Shown here piece by piece: positions 32,680 to 42,020 of a stretch of DNA of 64,000 nucleotides. Within the stretch, counting starts at the first letter, position 1, and each line of letters starts with the position of its first letter. The DNA comes from Peromyscus leucopus (lineage: Eukaryota > Chordata > Mammalia > Rodentia > Cricetidae): the NCBI RefSeq assembly GCF_004664715.2, contig NC_051073.1:60683379-60747378 (forward strand), read 5' to 3'. The translations under genes were made by a program, and so were the position numbers. Under the pieces are notes generated by a model. That model made no database searches, was not told where the DNA came from, and was given only the letters and a program-made list of their open reading frames with translations.

Positions 32680-33030
32680 GTCCATGAGAGTTAAAACAGT
32701 TGAAATGTTCACTAACTGGTGACATAATATAGTCATACAACAGAGTATGATTCCGCAACATAAAGAAATCAGTATGTACTACATCACAGATAAGTTAAAT
32801 GAGTTAAAAAATGAAACAAAACATGTGAACACTGTGTAAAGGAAGCAAAATGGAAGTGGCCATGGTCTAGAAGGTAGATTAATGGTGGCTAGGGGATGGG
32901 AGCACCAGTGAACTACAGAAGGGCATAAAGCATTATATTATAGTGAAAGAAATGTTCTAAAACTACAGTAAGGTATGTTGGTTGCACAACTTGCTAAATT
33001 TACCAACAAGTAGTGAATAATTAAAATGGT
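32680..33030 (+). mobile_element. Ancient L1 3' end
   Basis: GAAATGTTCACTAACTGGTG, AACATAAAGAAATCAGTATG and GAAATGTTCTAAAACTACAG resemble the 3' end of old L1s; no coding capacity remains. Confidence 0.6.
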
Positions 33031-33224
33031 AAACTTTAAAAAATTACGATATTAAAAATTGATAGTTTTTTTTTAAAAAAAGACTCTCGATAAATAAATT
33101 TTAAAAATTGACTTTTAAGGGTGAAAACGGTCACACAAGGCAAAAGGGAAAAAAGGGTGATAATTAGGATAATTAAAGCTAAAGGCTTAGAAAGGACAGA
33201 AGGCAGGGCTAGGGTAGGCTCCCC

Positions 33225-33460
33225 CAGATGTGTTTTCTCTTAAACATAGGGTCTGTATCCTAGGCTGGCCTCAGACTCCCTAGGTGGCTGAAGATGGCCT
33301 TGAATTTCTGATCCTTCTGTTTGCACTTCCTGGGGGCTGGATTGCAGGCTCGCATCACCTTATTGGTTTATACAGTACTGGGGTTTGAATTGAGAGCTTT
33401 GCATGTACTAGGCAAACAATCTATGAACTGAGACATTTCCTGGTTCCCCAAATGTCTCAG
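33225..33460 (-). mobile_element. B4 SINE
   Basis: Antisense B1-like half (AGGGTCTGTATCCTAGGCTG) then ID-like half (GTACTGGGGTTTGAATTGAG, GTACTAGGCAAACAATCTAT). Confidence 0.65.
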
Positions 33461-34487
33461 TTGTGTTCAGAGATGCATGTTCATTATGAGGGCACATAGA
33501 GGGTAGAGGTACCTCACTGGCACAATGTGCTATGGGCTAGATCCCACTGCATACCACAGGCACGAGCCCTGCCCCTGATCTGAAGCCAGGGAGGGAGTAG
33601 CGAGTAGGTGGCTTGTGTGGTTTAGCCATAGGAGTTTACATAGAAATTCAAGCTGGAGAAACAAATGGGCACAAGAGAAAAACCTTTCACACACAAATAG
33701 CATCATATGTCTGACTTTAAAAGGCATGGGGACTATCAGCGCATGGAAAGCTGTCACTTTTGTTACACTCAAAGAAAAACAGATGGTGCACATAAGAAAG
33801 CCGCTATTGTAGAAACCCCATTCTTCTTAGTACTTTGAAACCTGCTGCTTATCACTCCATTTATTTCAAAGAACTCCTGAGACCGAGCTTTATGGCAAGC
33901 CTTCTTTCCTCTTCTTAGTACCCCTTTCCCTGGGAAGAGCGAAGACAGGAGGAAGAAGTGAAATGATAAGGTTATAGTAAATGTCAGGTGGGACTAGAGG
34001 CTGCTCTTGGAAACACGATGAAGAGTGTCTGATCTCAGGGTGCCCAGGAGACTGCACACCCAGACAATGGAAGTCAATTCTCTCACAGCTCCAAAGCTTC
34101 AAGTCCATCAGGGTGGCAGCATGGTTGGCTGGGGTAGAGCTTTTTCTGACTTGCAGGTAGCTGGCTTCCTGATGCAGCCTCACATGAGGGTGGAGGGAGC
34201 TTTTTGGTATCTTATAAGGGTACTAATTCTTCATGAACTCAGCTAATGAAACTGTCCCCGAAAGGCTCCTGTCAAAATACCATCAACATTAGGGTCTTGT
34301 CTTCAACATAGGCATCTGGGCAATGGATTTGCATGTGTGCCGTAGAAGGGGAATTATGTAGTCCAGACCAATGTTCTAAACTAAGTATTGACAAATTTTT
34401 TTCTGTAAGAGGTCCTATATAGTAAATAATTTGGGTTGTGCATGACATGAAAACTTTTAAAAATCTTGGTTGCTTTTTATACCCCTT
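33461..34487. other. Unassigned intronic sequence
   Basis: No recognised repeat or exon in about 1 kb. Confidence 0.5.
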
Positions 34488-34502
34488 AAAAATGTAAAAA
34501 CA

Positions 34503-34609
34503 GGGATTGGGAACTTAGCTCAGTGGTAGAGCACTTGCCTAGCAAGTGCAAGGCCCTGGGTTCGGTCCTCAGCTCTGGGGGGGGGGGGGAGAAAAAAAAA
34601 AGAATAATA
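34503..34609 (+). mobile_element. ID SINE with intact pol III boxes
   Basis: BC1-like tRNA-derived element: GGGATTGGGAACTTAGCTCA, box A TAGCTCAGTGG, box B GGTTCGGTCCT, then a G-run and an A-tail. The flanks AAAAATGTAAAAACA (34488-34502) and AAAAATGCAAAAACA (34610-34624) are a 15-bp target duplication with one mismatch. It resembles an Ala tRNA head but is a SINE and not a tRNA gene. Confidence 0.93.
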
Positions 34610-34625
34610 AAAAATGCAAAAACAA

Positions 34626-34770
34626 CCAGGTATGGTGACACAGGTCTTTAATCTCAGCACCCAGGAAGGAAGCAGAGGTAGGTAGATCTCTGTGAGTTCA
34701 AGACTAGCCTGGTCTATATAGTAAGTTCCAGGCCAGACAAGGCTATGTAGTGAGACTGTCAAAGTATAAA
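34626..34770 (+). mobile_element. B1 SINE
   Basis: CAGGTATGGTGACACAGGTC, CTTTAATCTCAGCACCCAGG and GAGTTCAAGACTAGCCTGGT; it begins right after the ID element's duplication. Confidence 0.85.
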
Positions 34771-35257
34771 TAATTAAAAACTGCAGTCTTGATTTGAACC
34801 AGCAGTCAACCCTTATACTAGGTTCATTTAACTTCCCAACTTTGCCCTTTCTATGACTCCTCTTTACCACACAAATGGTGTCTTTCTCTAGCATTACTTT
34901 TAAAGGTTGAATCTGAAGGACAGGAGGGCAGTCAATATAATTTTCTCTTCATGGTAGGGACATAATTTGAGAAATGTCTCATGGGGTCATTCCATTGTGC
35001 AAAGAGCACAATGCATTTATACAAATCTAACTGATGAACCTGGAATGCACATTTAGAATAAACAACTGCATGTGCAATACTTTCATAAAGTGGCAAAGTG
35101 GATGTTTACACCAGAATCACCACATGCGAGTCACTAGGCAATAGGAGGTTCACATGGGCTGTTCACATCCCCACATCTTAGGATCTCAGTAATCTTTGTG
35201 CACATCAAAATATACATAGCAAAATGTTACATTTCCAACCATTTATAAATGCATTCA

Positions 35258-35835
35258 TTGGTAGTCAATATACTCACCATATGATGTAACCATCTGGAGT
35301 GGGGGGATGGCTGCAGGCCACTGAGGTCTTCTCTAACCTCTTCTAGACTACTTTATCATCTCAAAACTCTGTACCTACTAAATTATAACTCTCCATTCTC
35401 CCCACCAGCCTCTAGTAACTATTACTTCAGTTTCTGTCTCCAAGACTCAGTTTATTCTACGTACCTATACAGTTAGACTCACTCAGTATGTGTCCTTGTG
35501 TGTCTGGCTTGTTTTATTTAGTAAGATGTTTGCAAAGAAAGCTTCTTTCCTTTTTAGGACTTAATATTTCATTGTGTTTAAACCATATTTTGTTGATCAG
35601 TTCACCTGTTGACGGCTCTTGTTGGGTTGTTTCTGCCTTTTTGGCTATGGTGAACAATGCTGCTGTGCAGTGTACAATCATGTTCTGCCCAGTCCTCTGG
35701 AGTGCATACTTAGTAACACACACTTGGAATTGCTAGATCACACGGTAATGCTATGGTTAGCTCTTTCAGTGGCTAGCAAACTGATTTCCATAGTGACTAC
35801 ACCATTTTTACATTCCTCAAACAATGCAGGGCAGT
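35258..35835 (-). mobile_element. Ancient L1 fragment, reverse orientation
   Basis: Antisense L1 words: ATATTTCATTGTGTTTAAAC, GGCTATGGTGAACAATGCTG, AACTGATTTCCATAGTGACT. It lies in the same sense as Hacd2 transcription, and its frames are broken. Confidence 0.7.
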
Positions 35836-36331
35836 TACAATTTCTCCACTAGTCATCTGTAGGTTTTTTATTTTGTTTAAATAAATAAAATGTCGCACAC
35901 AACCATCTGCTGTAGTGTCAATGCATGCTCTCTCCTGACTAGGGATACTGGGTGTCTTCTCCTGTGCTTGCTGGTGTTGTTCCACTTTGGAAAATTAAAT
36001 GCCTGCTCAACTTCTTTGCTTATTCTTTTTGGGAGCAATTTCTTTTCAGTAGCTATATAGGCAACAATAAAGCTATTTATTATACGGACTGTGTCTGAGT
36101 TCTTCTACACCAGCACTTCTGTACATAAACTGCCTCATGAATTCCTATCTGACAGACAAGGAGAGGAAAGCTGAGAAAATCCAAACCTTGAACATTTCTA
36201 ACTTGTGTTCTTGGTTCTGGGCCAACGGGTATGAAATAAATGGCCAGTACTGTTGGGAAACTAGGTCCTAGGAATAAAGAAGTACACCAACTGAGCAAAT
36301 AAACCAATGTATTAAGAAAAATAGGCTTCTT

Positions 36332-36500
36332 CCAGCTGGAGAGATAGCTCAGTGGTTAAGAGCACTTGCTGTTCTTGCAGAGGATGGGAGTTCAGTTCCC
36401 AGGTCCCATATGGTGCTCTAGTTACAGGGAATCCAGATACCCTCTTTTGGTCCCAGAGAGAAGGGGACACCGACACACATGCACACACGTTAGGCTTCCT
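36332..36500 (+). mobile_element. B2 SINE
   Basis: AGCTGGAGAGATAGCTCAGT head, GAGTTCAGTTCCCAG and AGGGAATCCAGATACCCTC. Confidence 0.85.
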
Positions 36501-36769
36501 GCTGTCAGTGGAGATGTTTGCAAATGTGAAATGAGAGCACTAGAAAGACCAGCGTATTGGAGGAATCAAACTGACCCCATGACATACACATAAACTCACA
36601 TGCACACACAACTTAGCTATGGAAGTACTCTTAGATGAACATGTGTGAGTGCATGGATGCATATATACAGGGAAGTATGCCTTAGTTTTCTCTACTGAAG
36701 AGCCCAGCAGCAATCAACAGCATCTCTAGAGCTGTAAGCTCTTCAACTGCTCAAACTGCAATTCTTTTT

Positions 36770-37105
36770 AAAATACAATTTTAAATTTAAAAATTTTTCA
36801 TATATATTGATCACATTATTTCCCCTCCCAGATACTCCTCTCTTACCTACCCAACTTCCTTCTTTTTCAGAAAGACCAAAAAACAACAACAGTAGCAGCT
36901 CCCCCCCACCCACCCAAAAAGCACATAAAACCATGGTCTGATTTATATTGGTCAACTATTTCTGACATGGATCCTGCCCTGGAGTGCTGTGTGACTTCAC
37001 TGGATTTCCCTCTCCCCGCAGTTATCAATTGCAAATATCTTCTCGGGTAGAGCTGGGCTTTTCAGACTGTGCTTCGTAATACAATTCTCCACTAGAAGGA
37101 ACCTA
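36770..37105. mobile_element. Possible rodent L1 fragment
   Basis: The order ACAACAACAGTAGCAGC, AGCACATAAAACCATGG, TATTGGTCAACTATTTCTG and CTGCCCTGGAGTG recalls a rodent L1 segment; orientation and exact limits are uncertain. Confidence 0.45.
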
Positions 37106-37938
37106 GGCTCCTTAGTAGGTGGCCAATTCTAGGGCAGGGACAGGGGAAGTATCGGGAAGTCTGGAAACATTTTCACTGCAAAAGATAGGGCATGACAGAA
37201 TGATGGAGCTAAGATGAAGGAACCAGGGAAAGGCCTCGATTGCCAAAATCACTGACAATTTTGGCATCAAAATAAACAACAGATCACAATTCACTGATTT
37301 TTCTGAAAACTTCTTAGTAAAAGTTGATATGTATAAATAAATAGGAAAAAGAGAAGTTACTCCTTCTGGTAGAACAGTAGTGAAAGAAACAGCAGACAGA
37401 CATTTGGTGGCCATCACAGAAGCAGTGGGCGGGGACAGGAGTTAACATTAACATTCCCACAGATGTTAATCCACAAAAAAGAAAGAAAAGCAAAACGAAG
37501 GTTGAGAAACCTGGCAAACATTATGAGGAGCTGGTGTTTGGGTCAGCACTACTGGAGTAGGAAAGCTGCCATGCCATCTCCTAAGGAGCGTGTGGGGCCA
37601 TTTCTGTGAGTTTCCTGACAAGAATGCATGGCTTGGATTGTTATGAGAAAACTTTGGGTGGGTCTAGGTTGGAGGCCACCAGAAAACATGCTCTTTAAAA
37701 CTGTCAAGGATGTGAACACACGTGTGCACATGAGAAAGATTGAGGGACTTTCCAGACTGAGCTGGAGAGGCCTGACAAGGGGACACCCCATCACCTCTTC
37801 TCCTCTCCTCTGCGTTCTCGTACTTAGCACAGTACCTAAGGCAGACAGGACACCTCTCTGCATATACACACACGTGTACGTGCATACACACGTACTTCTA
37901 GAAGCTCTTGTATATGCATATATATGTATTGCCATTTT

Positions 37939-38067
37939 TGTTTTGTTTTGTTTTTCGAGACAGGGTTTCTCTGTGTAGCTTTGCGCCTTTCCTGGAGCTC
38001 ACTTGGTAGCCCAGGCTGGCCTCGAACTCATAGAGATCCGCCTGGCTCTGCCTCCAGAGTGCTGGGT
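37939..38067 (-). mobile_element. B1 SINE, 5'-truncated, with 13-bp duplication
   Basis: Antisense B1 from TTTTTCGAGACAGGGTTTC to GAGTGCTGGGT; the outer 5' end of the SINE is missing. GTATTGCCATTTT repeats exactly at 37926-37938 and 38068-38080. Confidence 0.93.
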
Positions 38068-38093
38068 GTATTGCCATTTTAAAAAGACATTGT

Positions 38094-38230
38094 TGGGCCG
38101 TGGTGGTGCACGCCTTTAATCCCAGCACTCGGGAGGCAGAGGCAGGCAGATCTCTGTGAGTTCGAGGCCAGCCTGTTCTACAGAGCGAGATCCAGGATGA
38201 GCACCAAGACTACATGGAGAAACCCTGTGG
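38094..38230 (+). mobile_element. B1 SINE, inverted relative to its neighbour
   Basis: GCCGTGGTGGTGCACGCCTT to GAGAAACCCTGTGG. Flanks CATTGTTGG/CATTGTTTGG suggest a short target duplication. Only 26 bp separate it from the antisense B1 on its left. Confidence 0.92.
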
Positions 38231-38535
38231 GGGAGGGGGGGCATTGTTTGGGCAGTTAGTGAAGTGTACATGGGTCCCAGTGAAGAGGTAACAGTGTTGT
38301 CCCAAGCTGACTTCCTTATTTGGAGTGCTATGTACAGGTGCTAAGTATGTGAATTCCACACCTAAGTACTTAGGGCTACGGAATGCCATGCACATCTTAC
38401 TCTCAGAAGAAGGTAAACAGTGATGCACATATGTATATGCACTAGAATAGATGTAGTAAAATGTCAAAGGTCTGAGCTACAGGCTTACAGGAGCTCACTG
38501 TTGTGGCAACTTTTCTGTAAGTTTGAAATCATTTC

Positions 38536-38692
38536 TTTTTTTTTTGGTTTTTCGAGACAGGGTTTCTCTGTGTAGCTTTGCGCCTTTCCTGGAGCTCACT
38601 TGGTAGCCCAGGCTGGCCTCGAACTCACAGAGATTCGCCTGCCTCTGCCTCCCGAGTGCTGGGATTAAAGGCATGCGCCACCAACGCCCGGC
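38536..38692 (-). mobile_element. B1 SINE, full length
   Basis: Antisense B1 from poly-T and CGAGACAGGGTTTCTCTGTG to CATGCGCCACCAACGCCCGG. TCATTTC repeats at 38529-38535 and 38693-38699. Confidence 0.93.
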
Positions 38693-38775
38693 TCATTTCA
38701 AAGTAAACTTTTTTTTTCCTAGGTGGAAATTTTCATCAGCTACTATGAAACCATTTTAATAAACATAAAGAGCAT

Positions 38776-38778
38776 CTT

Positions 38779-38860
<82 letters not shown>
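38776..38860. repeat. (CT)n microsatellite
   Basis: CT-rich tract lying between the left target duplication AGAGCAT (38769-38775) and the antisense B1, in the position of the SINE's A-tail. Confidence 0.95.
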
Positions 38861-39004
38861 TTCAAGACAGGGTTTCTCGGTGTAGTTTTGGTGCCTGTCC
38901 TGGATCTCACTCTGTAGACCAGGCTGGCCTTGAACTCACAGAGATCCGCCTGGCTCTGCCTCCTGAGTGCTGGGATTAAAGGTGTGCGCCACTGCTGCCT
39001 GGCT
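38861..39004 (-). mobile_element. B1 SINE with AGAGCAT duplication
   Basis: Antisense B1 from AAGACAGGGTTTCTCGGTGT to GCCACTGCTGCCTGG; AGAGCAT follows at 39005-39011. Its variant TTTTGGTGCCTGTCCTGGAT is the common cricetid-like form. Confidence 0.93.
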
Positions 39005-39049
39005 AGAGCATATTAATTTCTATGTGAAAAAATTAATTACAAACATCAG

Positions 39050-39112
39050 GATTGAACCCAGGGCCTCATGCATGCTAGGGAAGCACTGTATCTCTGAGCA
39101 TGTCCCCAGCAT
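39050..39112 (-). mobile_element. ID-like SINE fragment
   Basis: Antisense ID words: GATTGAACCCAGGGCCTCAT, GCATGCTAGGGAAGCACTG, TGTCCCCAGC. Confidence 0.7.
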
Positions 39113-39137
39113 AAATAATCTTTTACATATCATCTAG

Positions 39138-39302
39138 GGGGCCAGGCATGGTAGTGCATGCCTTTAATCCCAGCACTCTGGAGGCAAGTGAATATTTGTG
39201 AGTTTGAAGCTAGCCTGGTCTATATAGTGGGCTCCAGGACAGCCGGGGCTACATAATGAGACCCTGTCTCCAAAAAATAAAATAAATAACCAAAAAATAA
39301 AA
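39138..39302 (+). mobile_element. B1 SINE with ATCATCTAG duplication
   Basis: GCCAGGCATGGTAGTGCATG to a long A-rich tail. ATCATCTAG occurs at 39129-39137 and 39303-39311. Confidence 0.92.
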
Positions 39303-39311
39303 ATCATCTAG

Positions 39312-39615
39312 CTGTAGGCTGTAGGGTGGTTCAGTGGTTCAAATGCTTGTCACACAAGCAAGAGGACAGAAGACAAAGATGGGATTCATAGAGCAAGAGG
39401 CTAGTGAGGCTAGCCATATCAGAGAGCTCTGGGACTGACTGAGAGATGCTCCCCCAGGAGAGTAAGTTGGACAGATACTGAGGAAGACACATCAATCTGA
39501 GGCCTGCACATGCATGAGCACCTGCACACATATGTACACATACTGGTACACTCACGTGTGCCCACACATACTGCAAGCACACATATACATACACACACCA
39601 CACACATAAGAAAAA
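39312..39615 (+). mobile_element. B3-like SINE
   Basis: TAGGGTGGTTCAGTGGTTCA head and the extended B3-type body with GAGGAAGACACATCAATCTG and GGCCTGCACATGCATGAGC, ending in CA-rich sequence. Confidence 0.6.
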
Positions 39616-39635
39616 AATGGAAAACAACTCTTATA

Positions 39636-39780
39636 CCTGGATGTGGTGGTTCATGCCTGTAATCTCAGCACTTGTGGGGCAGAAGCAGGAAGATTGCTCC
39701 CAGTCTGAGGCCAGCTTGATCTATAATAAGTTCCAGGCCAGTCAGAGCTACATGATGATACCTTTTCTCAAAACTGAAAG
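39636..39780 (+). mobile_element. B1 SINE (older)
   Basis: GGATGTGGTGGTTCATGCCT, TGTAATCTCAGCACTTG and TTCCAGGCCAGTCAGAGCTA. Confidence 0.8.
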
Positions 39781-39784
39781 GAAG

Positions 39785-39940
39785 GTCCAGTGAGATGGCT
39801 CAGTGGGTAAAGGTACTTGCCACCAAGCCCAAAGACCCAAGTTTGACCACTGAAACCCTACATAGTGGACATTTAGTCCTCTAAACTTTGCTTGTACCCA
39901 CATACACAATATATAAATGAATAAAGACAAAAAACAAAGA
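39785..39940 (+). mobile_element. B3 SINE
   Basis: CAGTGAGATGGCTCAGTGGG, TAAAGGTACTTGCCACCAAG and a degraded tail. Confidence 0.75.
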
Positions 39941-40358
39941 AAACCACCAAAAAAAGAAGCACCCACCCTGGGAATCAATTTAGAAATAAATGTAACTTCT
40001 ACCAGGCTTCTACATATACTGTTTAGGTCTAAGCCCTCAGGATGCACTAGAAGAGGTGGGTTATGAAACAGTCTTAGCAAAGACACAAACATGTATAAAG
40101 AAACTTACCAATCAGGGTCCTTGAGAAAGAATAACAGGTTGGATGCTGGCCTTGAGCTGGGCTAGCATTTTTATTGTCTTAGAGCATAAAAACTCCAAGG
40201 GTGGGCCACAAACTTGCTTTGAAGAAGGGCTAGCCTAGTTAGAAGCTAAAATCAAATTCTTAATAAATGCTTTAGATTAGGATAATAATCATGATTATAA
40301 TAATGATAGTTCCCATTAGCAGGGATAATTATTCCTTAAGTAGGATAAAAGTAATTAT

Positions 40359-40460
40359 GTGGAAATTTTCACCAGCTACTGTGAAACTATTTTAATAAGT
40401 ATAAAGAACATATTACTTTCCATGTGAAAAGTCAATTATATCTCTGTTAGAAACCTCAGG
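40359..40460. repeat. Paralogous segment, copy 2 (empty site)
   Basis: Matches copy 1 around 38.72-39.05 kb at roughly 85-90 percent by eye, and reads AAGAACATATTAC where copy 1 carries the CT tract and B1, so it preserves the pre-insertion site. Confidence 0.8.
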
Positions 40461-41160
40461 ACATAGAAAAGGCTTCGAAACGGTTACACTGAAAGTCATC
40501 ACACACTGTCTTCAAAGGATCCGTCTACGGAATAGCTAGTGTGTAGTGAACACTCCCTGAGCCCTTCTAAGTGCCAGGGCTGGGCTGCGAACTTCCTCTA
40601 GATCCCTCCACGAAGGGAAAGAAATGAGTGTGGGAGATGGACCTGGCCTCTTGGAAGTGCTGTCAACAGACTGACACATAATTCAACTGGAGCAACGGAG
40701 GCAGGGCAAGTGGTCAGAGCACCCCCTTTCCCTTGGCTTTATTGATGATCCATCCACAGTGGTGTCTGCAGCCTGCTTGACTTGGCCTGACCCGTGTAGA
40801 CGGGAAGCCCTTAGGAGGGCAGCAATTCCATTTCTTTTTCTCCTGTGTCCCAGCACTAGCCCCGAGGACACTGAGGCCCTATACTGGTACTCAGCCAGTC
40901 ACACGGGCTGAGGGACTAGGACAGGAAACTGTGACAGGACAATCTCCATCCTTTCTTTAACTTGAATAAAAAAGTAACTTTTTTAGTCATTTATTTAAGG
41001 GAATTTTATCCTTGGTAAAATATAAAAATATAGATACGGTAGTTTAAAAAAAAAGACATTTGGATTAATTCTTTATCTTTTAACATGACAATTTCACATA
41101 TTAAAGTATCTCTTATGATTAAATCCATCACAGGATACATGATAAAACAGAAAATACCTT

Positions 41161-41309
41161 TTTGTTTGCTTGTTTGTTTGTTTTTTTTTTTTTGAGATAG
41201 AGTCTTTCTTCATAGTCCTGGCTGTCTTGGAACTTACTGTGGCCTCAAACTCAGAGATCAGCATTCCCCTGCCTTCCAAGTGCTGGGATTAAATGCCTGC
41301 ATGTCTGGC
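41161..41309 (-). mobile_element. B1 SINE
   Basis: Antisense: TTTTTTTTGAGATAGAGTC to AAGTGCTGGGATTAAATGCC. Confidence 0.8.
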
Positions 41310-41504
41310 TAAAATACTAATATTTTTAATGGACAACATGAATTATGTGATACAAAGAAAAAAACACTATTTATTCCATTTAGAGGTGAGAAAAATGTGT
41401 TGTTATCAACACACAATTTTTCTAGCCTGCAGTGACAAAGGAAACTGATTAAAAAATTCTTACCATTGTAAAACAGTAACTAAGGACTTTTGTGGGTGGG
41501 GCAG

Positions 41505-41619
41505 AAGCTTGAGACGGAGTCTCACTATGTAGCCCAGGTTAGTCTCAAACTTACAATCCTCCTGTCTCAGCCTCCAAAATGTTGGTTGGGATTACAGATA
41601 TGCACCACCACAGCCAGCC
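41505..41619 (-). mobile_element. B1 SINE (old)
   Basis: Antisense: TTGAGACGGAGTCTCACTAT, TCCTCCTGTCTCAGCCTCCA and GATTACAGATATGCACCACC. Confidence 0.75.
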
Positions 41620-41626
41620 CAGGATT

Positions 41627-41837
41627 ACATTTGTTATTTTATATGTGTGGGTGTTTGTCTGCATGTATGTCTGTGTACCACCTGTATACAGGATCTACAG
41701 AGGCCAGAGGGCTTCAGATCCCTCAAAAATGGAGTTACAGACAGTTGTGAGCTGACTTGTGGGTGCTGGGCATTGAACTCGAACCCTTTGGAAAAGCTGC
41801 CAGAGCTCTTAGCCACCTAGCCATCTCTCCCGCCCCA
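41627..41837 (-). mobile_element. B2/B3 SINE
   Basis: Antisense: GGAGTTACAGACAGTTGTGA, GGTGCTGGGCATTGAACTCG and CTAGCCATCTCTCCCGCCCC. Confidence 0.85.
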
Positions 41838-41879
41838 GGAGTACTTTGAAAACAAAGAGACAAAATGAAAAGAAAAGAG

Positions 41880-42020
41880 TTTATTTATTTTGTGTGTGTG
41901 TGTAGAAATCAGAGAACTTCCAAGTGTCAGTTCTCTCTTGATACCATGTAGGACCTGGAGACTGAACTCAAGTTACCAATGGTGGGTGGCCTTTACCCAT
42001 TAAGCCACATCACCAGCCCA
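41880..42020 (-). mobile_element. B3-like SINE
   Basis: Antisense: TTTATTTATTTTGTGTGTGT tail, GGAGACTGAACTCAAGTTAC and CCATTAAGCCACATCACCAG. Confidence 0.65.

Larger units (their letters stand above)
38723..39050. repeat. Paralogous segment, copy 1 (interrupted)
   Basis: About 90 bp flanking the CT tract and B1 (38723-38775 and 39012-39050) matches 40359-40460 closely: GTGGAAATTTTCA, CAGCTACT, GAAAC, ATTTTAATAA, TATGTGAAAA. Copy 1 has the SINE, copy 2 does not. Confidence 0.8.

Noticed and set aside
34503..34580. Possible tRNA gene
   Set aside because: The tRNA-like A and B boxes belong to an ID SINE with A-tail and target duplication; the cloverleaf 3' half is absent.
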